From Azospirillum fermentarium (lineage in GTDB: Bacteria; Pseudomonadota; Alphaproteobacteria; Azospirillales; Azospirillaceae): DNA of 64,000 nt. Shown here one piece after another: positions 54,680 through 64,000 of the stretch. The notes beneath the pieces are model-generated. The model ran no database searches, had not been told where the DNA came from, and saw only the letters and a list, made by a program, of their open reading frames with translations. The translations under genes and the position numbers were made by a program. The stretch is from assembly GCF_025961205.1 (NCBI RefSeq), contig NZ_JAOQNH010000001.1:1636001-1700000 (forward strand), read 5' to 3'. Every line of letters begins with the position of its first letter. Within the stretch, counting starts at the first letter, position 1.

Positions 54680-55246
54680 ATGGCCTTTCCCGTGGGCGGT
54701 GACGTGCTGAACGGGCCGGTGCGGCTGCTGGGGATCGACCCCGGCCTGCGGCACACCGGCTGGGGGGTGATCGCGGTGGCCGGCAACCGGCTCTCCCACA
54801 TCGCCGACGGTGCGGTCCATTCCGATGCCGACAGCCCGCTGGCGGAGCGTCTGTGCCAGATTCACGACGCTCTGACCGAGGTGCTGGACCTCTACCGCCC
54901 CGACGAGGCGGCGGTGGAGGAAACGTTCGTCAACATGAACGCCGCCTCGACGCTGAAGCTGGGGCAGGCCCGTGCGGTGTCGCTGCTGGTGCCGGCGCGG
55001 GCCGGTCTGGCGGTGGCGGAATACCCCAACAACATGGTGAAAAAGGCCGTGGTCGGAGCGGGACGGGCGGACAAGACCCAGGTGCAGGCGATGGTGCGGC
55101 TTCTGCTGCCCGGCTGCACCATCGCCACGCCCGACGCCGCCGACGCGCTGGCCGTCGCCATCTGCCACGCCCACCACCGCGCCACGTGGCGCCTGTGGCG
55201 GCGGCAGGGGGTGAGCGGGCAGGGGGCGCGGGGGAATTTGCCATGA
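54680..55246 (+). CDS. ruvC: Holliday junction endonuclease RuvC
   Basis: Cuts Holliday junctions in symmetrical strands in the RuvABC resolvasome. The 188-residue product starts with [17 protein letters not shown] (first catalytic Asp), [21 protein letters not shown] block (Glu) and ends the catalytic core with [16 protein letters not shown] (Asp pair). Two bp separate it from yebC, and its stop overlaps the ruvA ATG (ATGA), so translation is coupled. Confidence 0.96.
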   Translation: MAFPVGGDVLNGPVRLLGIDPGLRHTGWGVIAVAGNRLSHIADGAVHSDADSPLAERLCQIHDALTEVLDLYRPDEAAVEETFVNMNAASTLKLGQARAVSLLVPARAGLAVAEYPNNMVKKAVVGAGRADKTQVQAMVRLLLPGCTIATPDAADALAVAICHAHHRATWRLWRRQGVSGQGARGNLP

Positions 55247-55863
55247 TCGCCAAGCTGACCGGGGTGGTGGATTCCACCGGGACCGATTGGGTGGTGCTGG
55301 ACGTGGGCGGGGTGGGGTATCTCGCCACCTGCTCGGCGCGCACGCTGGCGCGCATGGTGGTGGGGGAGCGGGCTTCGCTGGTGGTCGAGACCTTCGTCCG
55401 GGACGAGCGCATCGTGCTGTTCGGCTTTGCCGATGCCGGTGAGCGCGACTGGTTCCGCCTGCTGACCACCATCCAGGGGGTGGGCGGGCGCGTGGCGCTG
55501 TCGCTGCTGTCGGTGCTGGACCCCGAGCAGATCACCCGCGCCATCGCCACCCAGGACAAGACCGCCCTGGTGCGCGCCGACGGCGTGGGGCCGAAGCTGG
55601 CGCTGCGCGTCATCAACGAATTGAAGGACAAGGTCGGCAACCTCTCCCTCGGCACCCCCGCCGCCGCTTCGGCGGGCAAGGGGGCGGCCCCGGCACCCGC
55701 CGGCGTCAACCCGGCGCTGGCCGATGCGGTGTCGGCGCTGGTCAACCTGGGCTATGGCCGGTCGGAAGCCTTTGCCGCGGTGATGGCGGCGTCCAAGGGG
55801 CTGGGCGACACGGCGCCCGTGGGTGATCTGATCCGTCTGGGCCTGAAGGAACTCAGCCAATGA
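55243..55863 (+). CDS. ruvA: Holliday junction DNA-binding protein RuvA
   Basis: Tetrameric four-way-junction binder that positions RuvB. The 206-residue product has the N-terminal OB-fold ([25 protein letters not shown]), the helix-hairpin-helix pair ([18 protein letters not shown] and [19 protein letters not shown]) and, after a variable Ala/Pro linker, the C-terminal RuvB-binding domain ([20 protein letters not shown]). Start overlap ATGA with ruvC and stop overlap ATGA with ruvB make the three genes tightly coupled. Confidence 0.96.
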   Translation: MIAKLTGVVDSTGTDWVVLDVGGVGYLATCSARTLARMVVGERASLVVETFVRDERIVLFGFADAGERDWFRLLTTIQGVGGRVALSLLSVLDPEQITRAIATQDKTALVRADGVGPKLALRVINELKDKVGNLSLGTPAAASAGKGAAPAPAGVNPALADAVSALVNLGYGRSEAFAAVMAASKGLGDTAPVGDLIRLGLKELSQ

Positions 55864-56933
55864 GCGGCGGCAAGGACGGTGACCGTCTGGTGACCCCCGG
55901 CATCCAGCCGGGCGAGGGCGCCGACACCAGCATCCGCCCCCTGACCATGGCCGAGTTCATCGGCCAGAAACAGGCGCGCGAGAACCTGTCCATCTTCATC
56001 CAGGCCGCCCGCGCCCGCGGCGAGGCGCTGGACCACGTGCTGCTGTTCGGCCCGCCGGGGCTGGGCAAGACCACGCTGGCGCAGATCATCGCGCGCGAGC
56101 TGGGGGTGGGCTTCCGCGCCACCTCCGGCCCGGTCATCGCGCGGGCGGGGGATCTGGCGGCCCTGCTGACCAACCTTCAGCCGCGCGACGTGCTGTTCAT
56201 CGACGAAATCCACCGGCTGAACCCGGCGGTGGAGGAGATCCTTTATCCCGCCATGGAGGATTTCCAGCTCGACCTCATCATCGGCGAGGGGCCGGCGGCG
56301 CGGTCCATCCGCATCGACCTGCCGCCCTTCACCCTGGTGGGGGCGACCACCCGCTCGGGCCTGATCACCCGGCCCCTGCGCGAACGCTTCGGCATCCCCA
56401 CGCGGCTGCAGTTCTATGAACCGGACGAGCTTCAGTTGATCGTCAGCCGGGCGGCGGGGGTGCTGGGCATGACCATGACCGCCGACGGCGCGGGCGAGGT
56501 GGCCCGGCGGTCCCGCGGCACGCCGCGTGTGGCCGGGCGCCTGCTGCGCCGGGTGCGCGACATCGCCGCCGTGGCCGAGGTGGATGTGGTGGACGCCCGC
56601 GTGGCCGACGCCGCCCTGACCCGGCTGGAGGTGGACCGGCTGGGCCTCGATTCCATGGACCGCCGCTATCTCGGCTGCATCGCCGCCAATTACGGCGGCG
56701 GCCCGGTGGGTGTGGACACCCTGGGGGCGGCGCTGGGCGAACAGCGCGACGTGCTGGAAGAGGTGGTCGAACCCTATCTGATCCAGCAGGGTTTTTTGCA
56801 GCGCACACCGCGCGGGCGCATGCTGACCGACACCGGTTTCCGCTATCTGGGCCTGACGCCGCCCGCGGCGGTGGCGCGGCAATTGGACCTGCTGACGCCG
56901 CCGGGACCGGCGGGGGAGGGGGACGATGAGTGA
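55860..56933 (+). CDS. ruvB: Holliday junction branch-migration helicase RuvB
   Basis: Hexameric AAA+ motor of the RuvABC complex. The 357-residue product carries Walker [10 protein letters not shown] (about 63-71), Walker [11 protein letters not shown] (about 112-121), sensor 1 LVGATTRSG and the arginine finger region PLRERFGI, and the C-terminal winged helix ([17 protein letters not shown]). It is ~10 residues longer than the E. coli enzyme, mainly at the tail. Its stop overlaps the ybgC start by eight bp. Confidence 0.97.
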   Translation: MSGGKDGDRLVTPGIQPGEGADTSIRPLTMAEFIGQKQARENLSIFIQAARARGEALDHVLLFGPPGLGKTTLAQIIARELGVGFRATSGPVIARAGDLAALLTNLQPRDVLFIDEIHRLNPAVEEILYPAMEDFQLDLIIGEGPAARSIRIDLPPFTLVGATTRSGLITRPLRERFGIPTRLQFYEPDELQLIVSRAAGVLGMTMTADGAGEVARRSRGTPRVAGRLLRRVRDIAAVAEVDVVDARVADAALTRLEVDRLGLDSMDRRYLGCIAANYGGGPVGVDTLGAALGEQRDVLEEVVEPYLIQQGFLQRTPRGRMLTDTGFRYLGLTPPAAVARQLDLLTPPGPAGEGDDE

Positions 56934-57387
56934 CGCCCTGTCGGGATTCTTCGCCGCCGACTCCACCCACATCCTGCCCGTGCGGGTCTATTACGAGGAC
57001 ACGGACGCGGGCGGAATTGTCTATCACGCCAATTACCTGCGCTTCATGGAGCGGGGGCGGTCGGCCATGCTTTACCGGCTGGGCTTCCGTCACACCGAGG
57101 TGATGAACAGCGCAGGTGTGGCTTTTGCGGTACGGGCCATGGAGATTGATTTCCTGTCCCCCGCCCGGCTTGACGACGTGCTTGAAGTCGAGACGCGAAT
57201 CACCAAAATCGGTGGCGCCTCCTTCGCAGTTGCACAAGCCGTCCGCCGGGGTGACCGGGTTCTGTCCCGCGCCGGCCTGAAACTGGCAACCATCGACAGA
57301 GCCGGACAGGCGGCGCGGATGCCCGCCGCCGTGCGCGAGGCGCTGACCACCCTCTTTCACAAACAACAGCCCTCTTCCCAAGCATAA
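56926..57387 (+). CDS. ybgC: YbgC-type acyl-CoA thioesterase, Tol-Pal cluster
   Basis: A 153-residue hotdog-fold thioesterase. [27 protein letters not shown] (about 19-45, read in parts) is the family motif with the catalytic Asp. YbgC proteins open the tol-pal operons and act on acyl-CoA or acyl-ACP near the envelope. The gene overlaps the end of ruvB by 8 bp and is 16 bp before tolQ, so the ruv and tol genes are probably one long transcript here. Confidence 0.93.
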   Translation: MSDALSGFFAADSTHILPVRVYYEDTDAGGIVYHANYLRFMERGRSAMLYRLGFRHTEVMNSAGVAFAVRAMEIDFLSPARLDDVLEVETRITKIGGASFAVAQAVRRGDRVLSRAGLKLATIDRAGQAARMPAAVREALTTLFHKQQPSSQA

Positions 57388-57403
57388 AGCGAGACTGACA
57401 GCG

Positions 57404-58126
57404 ATGGAGCATACAGCCCAATTGGCCGGTGCGGTGGCCAATGCCCACCCGATCACGATCTGGGGCCTGTTCATGCAGGCGGACTTCATCGTGAAGTTCG
57501 TCATGCTGCTGCTGCTTTCCGCGTCGATCTGGTCGTGGGCCATCATCATCGAGAAGCTGACCCGCCTGCGCCGCCTGAACGCCCAGGCCGATGCGTTCGA
57601 GGACACCTTCTGGTCCGGCGGCTCGCTCGACCAGCTCTATGAGCGCGTGGGCCAGCGGCCCGACGATCCCATGTCGGCCACCTTCGCCGCCGGCATGCGC
57701 GAATGGCGCCACGCCGCCGAGCGCGGATTCGCCGCCGGCATGAAGGCGTCGCTGCAGCAGCGGGTCGAGCGGGTGATGTCGGTGACCATCGGGCGCGAAA
57801 TGGGCCGGGCCGAACGCTACATGACCTTCCTGGCCTCGGTCGGGTCGGTGGCGCCGTTCATCGGGCTGTTCGGCACGGTGTGGGGGATCATGAACTCCTT
57901 CACCTCCATCGCCGCGTCCAACAACACCAGCCTGGCCGTGGTGGCCCCCGGCATCGCGGAGGCGCTGTTCGCCACCGCCATGGGCCTGCTGGCCGCCATT
58001 CCGGCGGTGGTCGCCTACAACAAGTTCTCCACCGACCTCGGCCGCTACGCCGACCGGCTGGAGGCGTTCTCGGGTGAGTTCACCGCCATCCTGTCCCGTC
58101 ATCTCGAGGAGCGGGGGGCCGCCTGA
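57404..58126 (+). CDS. tolQ: Tol-Pal system protein TolQ
   Basis: Inner-membrane proton-channel subunit of the Tol-Pal complex, which drives outer-membrane constriction at division. The 240-residue product has three membrane segments (about 27-45, 146-168 and 180-202). The functional second and third helices hold FIGLFGTVWGIMNSF, the MotA/TolQ/ExbB signature, and GIAEALFATAMGLLAAIPAVVAY. Its stop and the tolR ATG overlap by one base (TGATG). Confidence 0.95.
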   Translation: MEHTAQLAGAVANAHPITIWGLFMQADFIVKFVMLLLLSASIWSWAIIIEKLTRLRRLNAQADAFEDTFWSGGSLDQLYERVGQRPDDPMSATFAAGMREWRHAAERGFAAGMKASLQQRVERVMSVTIGREMGRAERYMTFLASVGSVAPFIGLFGTVWGIMNSFTSIAASNNTSLAVVAPGIAEALFATAMGLLAAIPAVVAYNKFSTDLGRYADRLEAFSGEFTAILSRHLEERGAA

Positions 58127-58578
58127 TGGGCGCACAACTCGCCGGAAAGGGCGGTGGCGGGCGCGGCAAGCGCCGCGGCTACCGCGCCATGGCCGAAATC
58201 AACATGACGCCGTTCATCGACGTCATGCTGGTGTTGCTGATCGTGTTCATGGTCGCCGCCCCGCTGCTGACGGTGGGCGTGCCCGTGGACCTGCCCAAGA
58301 CCAACGCCGCCCCGCTGGAGGCGCAGAAGGATCCGCTGTTCGTCACGGTTCAGGCGGACGGCACCATCTTCGTGCAGGAGCAGCGGGTTGACCGGGCCGG
58401 TCTGGTGCCGCTCCTGACCGCCATCACCAATGCCAACGCCGAGGCGCGCATCCTGGTGCGCGGCGACGCCCGCATCGCCTACGGCACCATGCTGGAAGTC
58501 ATGGGCACCATGAGTGCCGCCGGCTTCAAGAAGGTGGGGCTGGTGGCCGAGCTTCCCAACACCCCGGCGAAACGCTGA
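58126..58578 (+). CDS. tolR: Tol-Pal system protein TolR
   Basis: Proton-channel partner of TolQ. The 150-residue product has a basic N-terminus (GKGGGGRGKRRGYRA), the membrane helix with its key Asp (INMTPFIDVMLVLLIVFMV, Asp near residue 32), and the periplasmic ExbD/TolR domain (VPVDLPKTNAAPLEAQ, RGDARIAYGTMLEVMGTM). Length and layout are normal. It is coupled to tolQ and 21 bp upstream of tolA. Confidence 0.95.
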   Translation: MGAQLAGKGGGGRGKRRGYRAMAEINMTPFIDVMLVLLIVFMVAAPLLTVGVPVDLPKTNAAPLEAQKDPLFVTVQADGTIFVQEQRVDRAGLVPLLTAITNANAEARILVRGDARIAYGTMLEVMGTMSAAGFKKVGLVAELPNTPAKR

Positions 58579-58599
58579 GAAGACGGGCGGTACCGAACC

Positions 58600-59844
58600 G
58601 TGATGCGCCAACCCCTGATCGTGTCGTCGGTGTTGCACGGAGCGATCATGATGCTCCTGCTTCTCGGCATGCCGGCAAGCGATCGCAAGCTGGATCTCCC
58701 CCCTTCGATCCCCATCGAGGTGGTGGACGTCGGCGAAATCACCGAAGCCGCCCGCATGGACAAGGGCGAACCCAACGCCGCGTCCTCGCCCAAGGCCCCG
58801 GTGCCGGAAGCCAAGCCGGCCCCGCCGGCTCCGCCCGTGCCCGATCCCGACGACGCCGAACCCGCGCCGGCCCCGCCGCCGCCGCCCAAGGCCCCGGAAC
58901 CGCCCAAGGTCGCCCAGGTGCCGCCGCCGCCGCGTGAGCCGGAACCGCCCAAGCGCGAACCGACTCCGGCGCCTCCTCCTCCCCCGGCCCCCCCGCCGCC
59001 TCCGGCTCCTCCTCCGCCGCCTCCGCCCCCGCCGGAGCCGACGCCGGCCCCCGTTCCGCCCAAGCCGCCCCAGCCCCCGAAGCCGGAGCCGCCCAAGCCG
59101 GAACCACCCAAGCCGGAGCCGCCGAAACCCGAACCTCCGAAGCCGGAACCGCCCAAACCGGAACCGCCGAAGCATGAGCCGCCGAAACCGGAGCCGCCCA
59201 AGCCGACTCCGGCAAAGCCCGAGCCTGCCAAACCGGAACCGGCCAAGACCCCGGCCAAGCCCGACGCTCCGGCCAAGCCGGACCCCAAGGCCAAGCCCGA
59301 TGCGAAGGCGAAGCCCGAGCCGAAGAAGGAAACGGCCAACGCCGACCCGCTGGCCAGCCTGCTCAGCGACGTGTCGAAGCTGAAGCCGAGCGAGGCGGCC
59401 AAGGACGGCAAGGGCAAACCGGCGTCGTCCGCGTCGTCGTCGTCCTCCGCGTCGGCCAAGGCGTCGAATCAGCCCAACGGCGGCCCGAAGGCCACCCAGG
59501 GGCCGGACCGCGCCTTCAAGCCGTCGGGCAAGGCCATCGACGCCATCCGCAGCCAGGTTGGCAAGAACTGGAACTTCGATCCGGGCCGCAAGGACACCGG
59601 CAACATGGCGGTGGAAATCCGCATCGAGGTGGCCCCCGACGGCACGGTGCTGCGCGCCGATCTTGACGATGCCACCCGTGCGCGTGCCATGTCGGACAGC
59701 CATTTCCGGGCGGCGGCCGAAAGCGCGCTTCGTGCCATCATGAAGACGCAAAAGCTTGATCTGCTCTCGTCCGAATTCACCCCGGACACCTACGACAAGT
59801 GGCGTACGATCATCTTCAAATTCGACCCGAGGGATATGTTCTGA
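58600..59844 (+). CDS. tolA: TolA-like energy-transducing protein
   Basis: Spans from the inner membrane to the outer membrane in the Tol-Pal complex. The 414-residue product has one N-terminal membrane helix (about 6-23), then a proline-rich section with alternating Pro/Ala runs (about 62-160), nine KPEPP-type units (161-205) and further KPEPA, KPDPK and Ser stretches (to ~295). The C-terminal TolA domain (about 308-414) begins [20 protein letters not shown]. The middle part replaces the Ala/Lys helical domain II of E. coli TolA by extended Pro-Lys, as in many alphaproteobacteria. Confidence 0.9.
   Translation: MMRQPLIVSSVLHGAIMMLLLLGMPASDRKLDLPPSIPIEVVDVGEITEAARMDKGEPNAASSPKAPVPEAKPAPPAPPVPDPDDAEPAPAPPPPPKAPEPPKVAQVPPPPREPEPPKREPTPAPPPPPAPPPPPAPPPPPPPPPEPTPAPVPPKPPQPPKPEPPKPEPPKPEPPKPEPPKPEPPKPEPPKHEPPKPEPPKPTPAKPEPAKPEPAKTPAKPDAPAKPDPKAKPDAKAKPEPKKETANADPLASLLSDVSKLKPSEAAKDGKGKPASSASSSSSASAKASNQPNGGPKATQGPDRAFKPSGKAIDAIRSQVGKNWNFDPGRKDTGNMAVEIRIEVAPDGTVLRADLDDATRARAMSDSHFRAAAESALRAIMKTQKLDLLSSEFTPDTYDKWRTIIFKFDPRDMF
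59080..59214 (+). repeat. 15-bp tandem repeat array coding for KPEPP units in tolA
   Basis: Nine consecutive 15-bp units (59080-59214) encode KPEPP, with one KHEPP. Codon choice varies between units (AAG/AAA, CCG/CCC/CCA, GAG/GAA), so the array is old rather than newly amplified, but it could still vary in length between strains. It lies in the extended periplasmic spacer. Confidence 0.9.
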
Positions 59845-59846
59845 CC

Positions 59847-61193
59847 ATGACGACGACGACCAGGCGTTTCCTGCGGCTTGCCGGGCTTGCCGGCGCTGTG
59901 ATGCTGGCCCTCGGGGTTGCCGCGCCCCAGACGGCACGGGCCGAACTGCGCATCGACATCACCAAGGGCGTGGTGGAACCGCTGCCCATCGCCATCACCA
60001 CCTTCCACGGCGGTGCCGGGCGCGACGCCCAGGTGGGCGCTGACATCGCCAAGGTGGTGTCGGCGGACCTGGAACGGTCGGGCCTGTTCAAACCCTTGAA
60101 TCCGCAATCCTTCCTCCAGACCCCGCAGCAGCTCCAGAGCGGGGAGCCGCGCTACGCCGACTGGCGCACCATCGGCGCGCAGGCGCTGGTGGCCGGCGGT
60201 GTGCAGGGGGCCGGCAGCGGCCAGATGAAGGTGGATTTCCGCCTGTGGGACGTGACCGCGGGCCAGTACATGTCGGGCCTTTCCTACTCGGCCTCGCCCG
60301 ACAGCTGGCGGCGAATCGCCCACATCGTCGCCGACGCCATCTACAAGCGTCTGACCGGCGAGGACGGGTATTTCGACACCCGCATCGTCTATGTCGCCGA
60401 ATCGGGCCCGGCCACCAACCGCGTCAAGCGGCTGGCGATCATGGACCAGGACGGCGAGAACCATCAGTTCCTGAGCGACGGGAAGACGCTGGTGCTGACG
60501 CCGCGCTTCTCGCCGACGGCTCAGGAAATCACCTATATGTCGTACTTCAACAAGAAGCCGCGGGTCTATGTGTTCAACATCGACTCCGGCCGTCAGGAAG
60601 TGCTGGGCGATTTCCCCGGCATGACCTTCGCCCCCCGGTTCTCGCCGGACGGGAAGCGGGTGGTCATGAGCATGGCCCAGAACGGCAACACCGACATCTT
60701 CACCCTGGATCTCGGCACCCGTCGGCAGACCCAGCTCACGGATTCGCCCGGCATCGACACCGCCCCCAGCTATTCGCCGGACGGCAGCAAGATCGTGTTC
60801 GAGTCGGACCGTGGCGGCAGCCAGCAGCTCTATATCATGAACGCCGACGGGTCGGGCGTGCGCCGGCTCAGCTTCGGCAACGGGCGTTACGGCACCCCGG
60901 TGTGGTCGCCCCGCGGCGACCTGATCGCCTTCACCCGCCAGCAGGGCAGCGGTTTCGCCGTGGGCGTCATCCGCCCCGACGGCACCGGCGAACGCATCCT
61001 GACCGAGGCGTATCACGTGGAAGGCCCGACCTGGGCGCCGAACGGCCGCGTGCTGATGTTCTTCAAGGAGACCCCCACGGGCGGCGGGCGCAGCGCCAAG
61101 CTCTATTCCATCGACGTGGGCGGGTTCAATGAACGTCGGGTCAGCACCCCGCTGGACGCATCGGACCCCGCATGGTCGCCCTTGATTCCCTAA
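59847..61193 (+). CDS. tolB: Tol-Pal system protein TolB
   Basis: Periplasmic beta-propeller that binds Pal and TolA. The 448-residue product has a signal peptide (twin-Arg at residues 6-7 then a hydrophobic run, cleavage near ARAELRID), an N-terminal alpha/beta domain (~35-160) and six WD40-like PD40 blades with repeating [28 protein letters not shown] and [13 protein letters not shown]. The ATG at 59847 is chosen; the frame is open back to 59799. It lies two bp after tolA and is followed by a hairpin before pal. Confidence 0.96.
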   Translation: MTTTTRRFLRLAGLAGAVMLALGVAAPQTARAELRIDITKGVVEPLPIAITTFHGGAGRDAQVGADIAKVVSADLERSGLFKPLNPQSFLQTPQQLQSGEPRYADWRTIGAQALVAGGVQGAGSGQMKVDFRLWDVTAGQYMSGLSYSASPDSWRRIAHIVADAIYKRLTGEDGYFDTRIVYVAESGPATNRVKRLAIMDQDGENHQFLSDGKTLVLTPRFSPTAQEITYMSYFNKKPRVYVFNIDSGRQEVLGDFPGMTFAPRFSPDGKRVVMSMAQNGNTDIFTLDLGTRRQTQLTDSPGIDTAPSYSPDGSKIVFESDRGGSQQLYIMNADGSGVRRLSFGNGRYGTPVWSPRGDLIAFTRQQGSGFAVGVIRPDGTGERILTEAYHVEGPTWAPNGRVLMFFKETPTGGGRSAKLYSIDVGGFNERRVSTPLDASDPAWSPLIP

Positions 61194-61250
61194 AGCAGTA
61201 AGCCTATTTTCCGGCTGCGTGTTCGACGTGCCGCAACACCGAAAGAAAGC

Positions 61251-61277
61251 GAAGTCCACCGGGGTCTGGTGGACTTC
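61251..61277 (+). terminator. Hairpin between tolB and pal
   Basis: A perfect 10-bp stem (61251-61260/61268-61277) with a GGGGTCT loop. It has no T-run, so it may be an attenuator or a processing site that lets pal be expressed at a different level from tolQRAB. Confidence 0.5.
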
Positions 61278-61358
61278 AGCCCCATTCCCTGAATGCTTCC
61301 GGTGCCACCAAACGTCTCAAATAAAGACATCCCGTTCTCGCACTCAAGGGGTTCACCA

Positions 61359-61829
61359 ATGCGTATGAAGGCTCTCGCCCTGATGGCGGCTCTCGCTCTG
61401 CTGGGCGCTTGCGAATCCGCTCCGAAGGATGCCGGCGCCGGCGCCGGCACCGGCACCCAGAACACCATCGTTCCGGGCTCGCAGCAGGATCTGGTCGTCA
61501 ACGTCGGCGACCGCGTGTTCTTCGGCTTCGACCGCTCCGACCTGTCGGCCGAAGCCCGCGCCACCCTGGACCGTCAGGCCCAGTGGCTGAAGACCTACGG
61601 CAACGTCAACGTGACCATCGAAGGTCACGCCGACGAGCGCGGCACCCGCGAATACAACCTGGCGCTGGGCGAACGCCGCGCCAACGCCGTGAAGAAGTAC
61701 CTGGTCGCCCAGGGCATCAACACCGCCCGCGTGAAGACCATCTCCTACGGCAAGGAGCGTCCGGCCGTTGTGGGTTCGGGTGAAGCCGCTTGGGCCCAGA
61801 ACCGCCGTGGCGTGACCGTCGTCGATTGA
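61359..61829 (+). CDS. pal: Peptidoglycan-associated lipoprotein Pal
   Basis: Outer-membrane lipoprotein that links to peptidoglycan and to TolB. The 156-residue product has a lipoprotein signal (LMAALALLGAC, lipidated Cys near residue 19) and an OmpA-like domain with VFFGFDRSDLSAEARATLDRQA, TIEGHADERGTREYNLALGERRA and SYGKERP. The ATG at 61359 follows AAGGGG (61346-61351); a Met two codons later is possible. It is the last tol gene; cpoB (ybgF), common next in other genomes, is absent here. Confidence 0.96.
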   Translation: MRMKALALMAALALLGACESAPKDAGAGAGTGTQNTIVPGSQQDLVVNVGDRVFFGFDRSDLSAEARATLDRQAQWLKTYGNVNVTIEGHADERGTREYNLALGERRANAVKKYLVAQGINTARVKTISYGKERPAVVGSGEAAWAQNRRGVTVVD

Positions 61830-61855
61830 TCCCTGGCGGATCATCGGCACGGCGT

Positions 61856-61957
61856 GCCGCCGCACCCCGGTGCGGCGGCGCCATGACGGACCTGTTCCTG
61901 ATGCAGGTTTGATGCGAACGCCGTCCCGGTTTCGGCCGGGGCGGCGTTCGTTATTTT
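61856..61957 (+). terminator. Two hairpins after pal
   Basis: A perfect 11-bp stem at 61856-61866/61869-61879, and 8-bp stem 61915-61922/61943-61950 followed by TTATTTT. The second has the shape of an intrinsic terminator for the tol-pal unit. Confidence 0.72.
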
Positions 61958-62007
61958 GGCCGACGGTTTGCTTCGCAAAAGAATTGTCGGTTTCACAGGT
62001 CTTTCCG

Positions 62008-62036
62008 TTGACAAGCAGCCGCAGCATGGCTGCAAT
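62008..62036 (+). promoter_or_regulatory. Candidate promoter of the polyamine binding-protein gene
   Basis: TTGACA (62008-62013), 17 bp, TGCAAT (62031-62036), between the terminator after pal and the start codon at 62097. A short inverted repeat (GCAGCC/GGCTGC) overlaps the spacer. Confidence 0.6.
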
Positions 62037-62096
62037 ACCGCTCTCACGGGCGCGGCGCCATGGGGGGCCGTCCATCCTTTCCAGGTTGAGGGGACC

Positions 62097-63215
62097 ATGA
62101 AGAAACGTTTTGCTCTGAGCCTTATGGGCGCCGTCGCGGCGGTGGCCGTTACCGTGGCCGGTTTTGCCGGCGGTGCTGCGGCTCAGGACAAGAAGCCGGT
62201 CAACATCTACATCTGGAACGACTATCTGGGTGAAACCACCCTGGCCGACTTCACCAAGGCCACGGGCTACCCGACCAACGTCGATCTGTACGACAGCCTG
62301 GAACTGCTGGAACAGAAGGTTCTGGTGGGCAAGTCCGGCTACGACGTCATCGTCCCCACGGTGGAACCCACCGGCTCGCGCATGATCCAGGCCAAGGTGC
62401 TGGCGCCGCTGGACAAGGCGAAGATCCCCAACCTGAAGAACGTCGACCCTTCGGTGCTGAAGCTGCTGGAGACGTCGGACCCCGGCAACAAGTTCCTGAT
62501 CCCCTATCTGGGCGGCACCGTCGGCATCGGCATCGTGCCGGAAAAGATCAAGGCGATCATGCCCGACGCCCCGCTCGATTCGTGGGATCTGCTGTTCAAG
62601 CCCGAGGTGGCGAAGAAGCTGTCGGCCTGCGGCATCACCATCATGGATTCGCCCACCGACGTTCTGCCGTCCGTCCTCCACTATCTCGGCCTCGACCCGA
62701 ATTCCGAGAAGAAGGAGGATTACGAGAAGGCGGAAAAGGTTCTGATGGCCATCCGCCCCTATGTGAAGCAGTTCGTCACCGGCCAGAACATCAACAATCT
62801 GGCGGGCGCCGATGCCTGCGTGGTCATGGCCTATTCCGGCGACGTGCTCCAGGCCCAGTCCCGTGCGGAAGAGGCCGGCAAGGGCGTGAAGGTCGAATAC
62901 GTCATCCCGAAGGAAGGCGCGCAGGTCTGGTGGGACACCATGGGCATTCCCGCCGACGCCCCCAACAAGGACGGCGCGCACGCGCTGCTGAACTTCGTGC
63001 TCGATCCGGCCAACATGACCGGCATCACTGCCAAGGTGCAGTACGGCAACGCCGTGCCCGCCACCCTGGCCGGGCTTGAGGATTCGGTGAAGAACAACCC
63101 CGCCGTGTTCCCGACCGAAGCGCAGAAGGCCAAGCTGTTCAGCATCAAGTCGCTGAAGGCCGGCACCGAGCGCCTGCGCACCCGTCTGTGGACCAAGGTG
63201 AAGACCGGTAAGTAA
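62097..63215 (+). CDS. potF: Polyamine-type ABC transporter substrate-binding protein (PotF/PotD family)
   Basis: A 372-residue periplasmic binding protein. A signal peptide (about 1-28, cleavage near GGAAAQDK) is followed by the PotF start [60 protein letters not shown], and the polyamine pocket elements [27 protein letters not shown] and [13 protein letters not shown]. The ATG at 62097 follows GAGGGG. Affinity (putrescine or spermidine) cannot be told. It heads an ABC operon; the ATPase follows at about 120 bp. Confidence 0.92.
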   Translation: MKKRFALSLMGAVAAVAVTVAGFAGGAAAQDKKPVNIYIWNDYLGETTLADFTKATGYPTNVDLYDSLELLEQKVLVGKSGYDVIVPTVEPTGSRMIQAKVLAPLDKAKIPNLKNVDPSVLKLLETSDPGNKFLIPYLGGTVGIGIVPEKIKAIMPDAPLDSWDLLFKPEVAKKLSACGITIMDSPTDVLPSVLHYLGLDPNSEKKEDYEKAEKVLMAIRPYVKQFVTGQNINNLAGADACVVMAYSGDVLQAQSRAEEAGKGVKVEYVIPKEGAQVWWDTMGIPADAPNKDGAHALLNFVLDPANMTGITAKVQYGNAVPATLAGLEDSVKNNPAVFPTEAQKAKLFSIKSLKAGTERLRTRLWTKVKTGK

Positions 63216-63247
63216 GCCTGCGTCTTTTCCGGTACCTGACCACCCCG

Positions 63248-63292
63248 CGCCCCGGTTTCGCCCGGCTGATGAAGCCCGCCGAAGCCGGGGCG
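63248..63292 (+). other. Hairpin between binding-protein and ATPase genes
   Basis: Stem 63248-63260/63280-63292 (13 bp, one G-U) with a 19-nt loop, followed by TTCGGCTTTC. It could reduce read-through so that the binding protein is made in excess over the ATPase, as is common in ABC operons. Confidence 0.6.
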
Positions 63293-63336
63293 TTCGGCTT
63301 TCACCCCCAAGACCACGCTGTCGGGGACGGAGCGGT

Positions 63337-64000
63337 ATGACAACCAGCGGTATGACTTCCCAGGCGATTCGCAAGCCGGTGCGGCTGGAACCCTGGCTCG
63401 ATGCCAACGAAAAACCCTATGTCCGCATCGAGCGGGTGACCAAGCGCTTCGGCGGCTTCGTGGCGGTGGACGACGTGTCGCTGTCCATCTACCGCGGCGA
63501 ATTCTTCGCGCTGCTGGGCGGGTCGGGGTCGGGAAAGACCACGCTGCTGCGGATGCTGGCCGGATTCGAAACCCCGTCGGAGGGGAAGATCTTCATCGAC
63601 GGCGTGGATATGTCGGACATTCCGCCGTACGACCGCCCGGTCAACATGATGTTCCAGTCCTACGCCCTGTTCCCGCACATGACGGTGGAACAGAACGTGG
63701 CGTTCGGGCTGAAGCAGGACCGGGTGCCCAAGGACGAGATCCGCGACCGCGTGGCCGCCATGCTGGACATGGTGCAGCTTGCCAAATTCGCCCGCCGCCG
63801 CCCGCACCAGCTCTCGGGCGGCCAGCGGCAGCGGGTGGCGCTGGCCCGGTCGCTGGTCAAGCGGCCCAAGCTGCTGCTGCTGGACGAACCCCTGGGCGCG
63901 TTGGACAAGCGGCTGCGGGAAAAGACCCAGTTCGAGCTGGTGAACATCCAGGAAAAACTGGGCATCACCTTCGTCGTGGTCACCCACGACCAGGAAGAGG
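63337..64000 (+). CDS. potG: Polyamine ABC transporter ATP-binding protein (3' end outside window)
   Basis: The first ~221 residues of a PotG-type ATPase. Walker A is GGSGSGKTT (residues ~62-70), the Q-loop is [12 protein letters not shown] (~103-114), the signature [15 protein letters not shown] (~159-173), Walker [13 protein letters not shown] (~179-190) and the switch His in VVVTHDQEE at the window edge. A Met at codon 6 is an alternative start. It forms an operon with the binding protein; the two permease genes should follow outside the window. Confidence 0.93.
   Translation, partial: MTTSGMTSQAIRKPVRLEPWLDANEKPYVRIERVTKRFGGFVAVDDVSLSIYRGEFFALLGGSGSGKTTLLRMLAGFETPSEGKIFIDGVDMSDIPPYDRPVNMMFQSYALFPHMTVEQNVAFGLKQDRVPKDEIRDRVAAMLDMVQLAKFARRRPHQLSGGQRQRVALARSLVKRPKLLLLDEPLGALDKRLREKTQFELVNIQEKLGITFVVVTHDQEE

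Overview
The window looks like a chromosome segment of a free-living, nitrogen-fixing alphaproteobacterium, most likely Azospirillum or a close relative in the Rhodospirillales. The reasons are the very high GC content, a nifB-led accessory operon with a sigma-54/NifA promoter, the alphaproteobacterial order DUF4164-zapA-6S RNA-fau, a hisZ-purA pair, and many signal-transduction genes. The genus is an inference from gene content; no 16S gene is present.

Layout. 1-9.2 kb: 3' end of pyrG, kdsA, a small membrane protein, a membrane-anchored pseudokinase, purA, hisZ, a MocR-type regulator and a YdjC/HpnK-like deacetylase. 9.2-16.6 kb: histidine degradation genes hutI and hutU, separated by an opposite-strand hybrid histidine kinase, then a DUF599 membrane protein and a second sensor kinase. 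16.6-20.3 kb: fumC with a ribbon-helix-helix gene, then small orphan proteins, two of them tandem paralogues behind a CtrA-type palindrome. 20.3-28.5 kb: one minus-strand nif accessory operon, nifB, ferredoxin, unknown, LRV FeS protein, nifZ, second nifZ-like gene, nifS-type desulfurase, nifT, unknown small protein, DegT-fold protein and SIR2-fold protein. It is driven by a -24/-12 promoter with an IHF site and two NifA sites, and closed by a terminator.

28.5-33.0 kb: an FHA-cyclase fusion, a chemoreceptor, a small ORF and an FkbM methyltransferase. 33.2-38.4 kb: a tetR-adaptor-RND efflux operon with a probable TetR operator. 38.4-47.8 kb: an RNA methyltransferase, an orphan Hpt protein divergent from a SpoIIE-type phosphatase, a cytochrome b561, a DHH phosphoesterase, a diguanylate cyclase coupled to a DUF2336 protein, an exported protein and a small ORF. 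47.9-51 kb: tkt-gap on the minus strand. 51-61.9 kb: a plus-strand housekeeping run, DUF4164, zapA, 6S RNA, fau, ymdB-like, yebC, ruvCAB, ybgC, tolQRAB and pal. 62-64 kb: a PotF-type binding protein and the start of its ABC ATPase, cut by the window end.

The most unusual content is the tail of the nif operon. There a DegT-fold protein appears to lack the PLP lysine, and a SIR2-fold protein appears to lack both catalytic Asn and His; both are translated from the nifB transcript. No tRNA, rRNA, insertion sequence, prophage or CRISPR array was seen, and no gene-free stretch reaches 300 bp (the longest is about 296 bp, between tkt and the DUF4164 gene).
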